Assembly: GCA_035444285.1 (NCBI GenBank)
Contig: DAOMOK010000007.1
Location: 62,001-126,000 of the forward strand
Reading direction: 5' to 3'
DNA length: 64,000 nt
Origin: CAADGU01 sp035444285
Lineage (GTDB): Bacteria > Chloroflexota > Anaerolineae > Promineifilales > Promineifilaceae
Shown here one piece after another: positions 63,760 to 64,000 of this stretch (the first letter of the stretch is position 1; each line of letters opens with the position of its first letter). The notes below the pieces were generated by a model. That model was not told the origin of the DNA, did not search any database, and worked only from the letters and a program-made list of their open reading frames with translations. Position numbers and translations under genes: made by a program.

Positions 63760-64000
63760 TTATGCAATCAACTTTGCCAGCAGCGCCCGTTCGCCGGCTG
63801 CGTCTGTGACACGGCCGTCCAGCCGCGCCGCCAGCAATTCATCCAAAATGGCGCCAAACCGGGGGCCGGGTTTCAGACCCAGGGCGCGCAGGTCGTTGCC
63901 GGTCACGGCCGTTTTCACTCCCTGCCACTCCCGCACATACCGCTCCAGCAGGTCAATCAGCCGCTCGTCCGTCAGTAAAACACGCACGACCAACAGTACA
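63760..64000 (-). CDS. C-terminal end of a CCA tRNA nucleotidyltransferase-like protein (5' end outside window)
   Basis: About 80 residues open to the right edge; a TTG at 63993 is within the frame but upstream codons continue to 64000. The segment TAVTGNDLRALGLKPGPRFG, then AILDELLAARLDGRVTDAAG, matches the C-terminal 'i.G.dL..lGl.pGp..g.il..l..a.ldg.v' region shared by CCA-adding enzymes and poly(A)-polymerase-like proteins. The catalytic head lies outside. Which of the two subfamilies it is cannot be told. Confidence 0.75.
   Translation of the reverse strand, partial: VLLVVRVLLTDERLIDLLERYVREWQGVKTAVTGNDLRALGLKPGPRFGAILDELLAARLDGRVTDAAGERALLAKLIA

Larger units (their letters stand above)
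2003..63909. repeat. Dispersed ACGGCCGT octamer palindrome (highly iterated)
   Basis: The exact octamer appears from 2003-2010 through to the right end, usually several times per kilobase, in genes and spacers alike. In coding DNA it is read as T-A-V, N/D/H-G-R, or R-P depending on frame. Flanking bases vary, so the octamer rather than a longer repeat is the unit. One pair of copies is back to back at 31135-31152. Confidence 0.9.

Overview
The window is a gene-dense bacterial chromosome segment, GC-rich by eye. The gene mix points to a Chloroflexota bacterium of the Anaerolineae/Ardenticatenia type: Thr/Pro-rich lipoproteins, LiaF-like membrane proteins, an orphan sortase, DUF4013 and DUF92 membrane proteins, and an LCP protein without a Gram-negative outer-membrane system. 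This assignment is inference; there is no rRNA here to confirm it. No prophage, complete insertion sequence or CRISPR array is visible.

Layout. 0-6 kb (minus strand): end of a branched-chain amino-acid ABC operon (substrate-binding lipoprotein, hairpin, LivH-type permease), PhoU, a NERD-like membrane protein, and plsX-fabF. 6-16 kb: sortase, thioredoxin reductase, TPR protein, zincin-like protease, ChrA, sugar-nucleotide epimerase, a REC-histidine kinase hybrid, a rhodanese lipoprotein and two LiaF-like membrane proteins. 16-25 kb (plus strand): HerA-like ATPase, an esterase/ATP-grasp/ATP-grasp cluster, and two polytopic GT-C-like proteins, the first with an apparent frameshift. 24.6-27.9 kb is a small accessory island: DUF3800 protein, a duplicated gene tail, HNH endonuclease, an intact DUF433/PIN-like toxin-antitoxin pair flanked by direct repeats, and a collapsed DUF2283 module.

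28-42 kb: WD40 protein, DUF92 protein, iron-type binding lipoprotein, aspartate kinase, a Cys/Met-metabolism PLP enzyme behind a SAM-I riboswitch, PhoR-like kinase, GDPD, class II aldolase, panE, fmt, DUF4013 protein, and an ECF sigma / zinc-finger anti-sigma / bactofilin-like operon. 42.8-47.2 kb: a T-box leader followed by two tandem thrS genes, both without the TGS domain. 47-64 kb: a large membrane protein, a CAU tRNA, GT2, an EEP nuclease with an MGH1-type glycosidase, lipoproteins, a DsbA-like/cyclophilin fusion whose first redox cysteine codon is an in-frame TGA (candidate selenoprotein), a class A beta-lactamase-like hydrolase, LCP protein, homocysteine methyltransferase/MTHFR fusion, HIT protein, a 33-residue lysine-rich protein, a PPDK-N-like protein and the end of a CCA-transferase gene.

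Two pervasive sequence features overlay the genes. The palindrome ACGGCCGT recurs far more often than chance, in all frames and in spacers. Most intergenic gaps are filled by inverted repeats whose arms are near-tandem 7-10 bp words (for example GATTACG/GATTACC, GGCAGGTA, AATCTCC); some supply stop codons of genes, and two copies lie in frame inside coding sequences.
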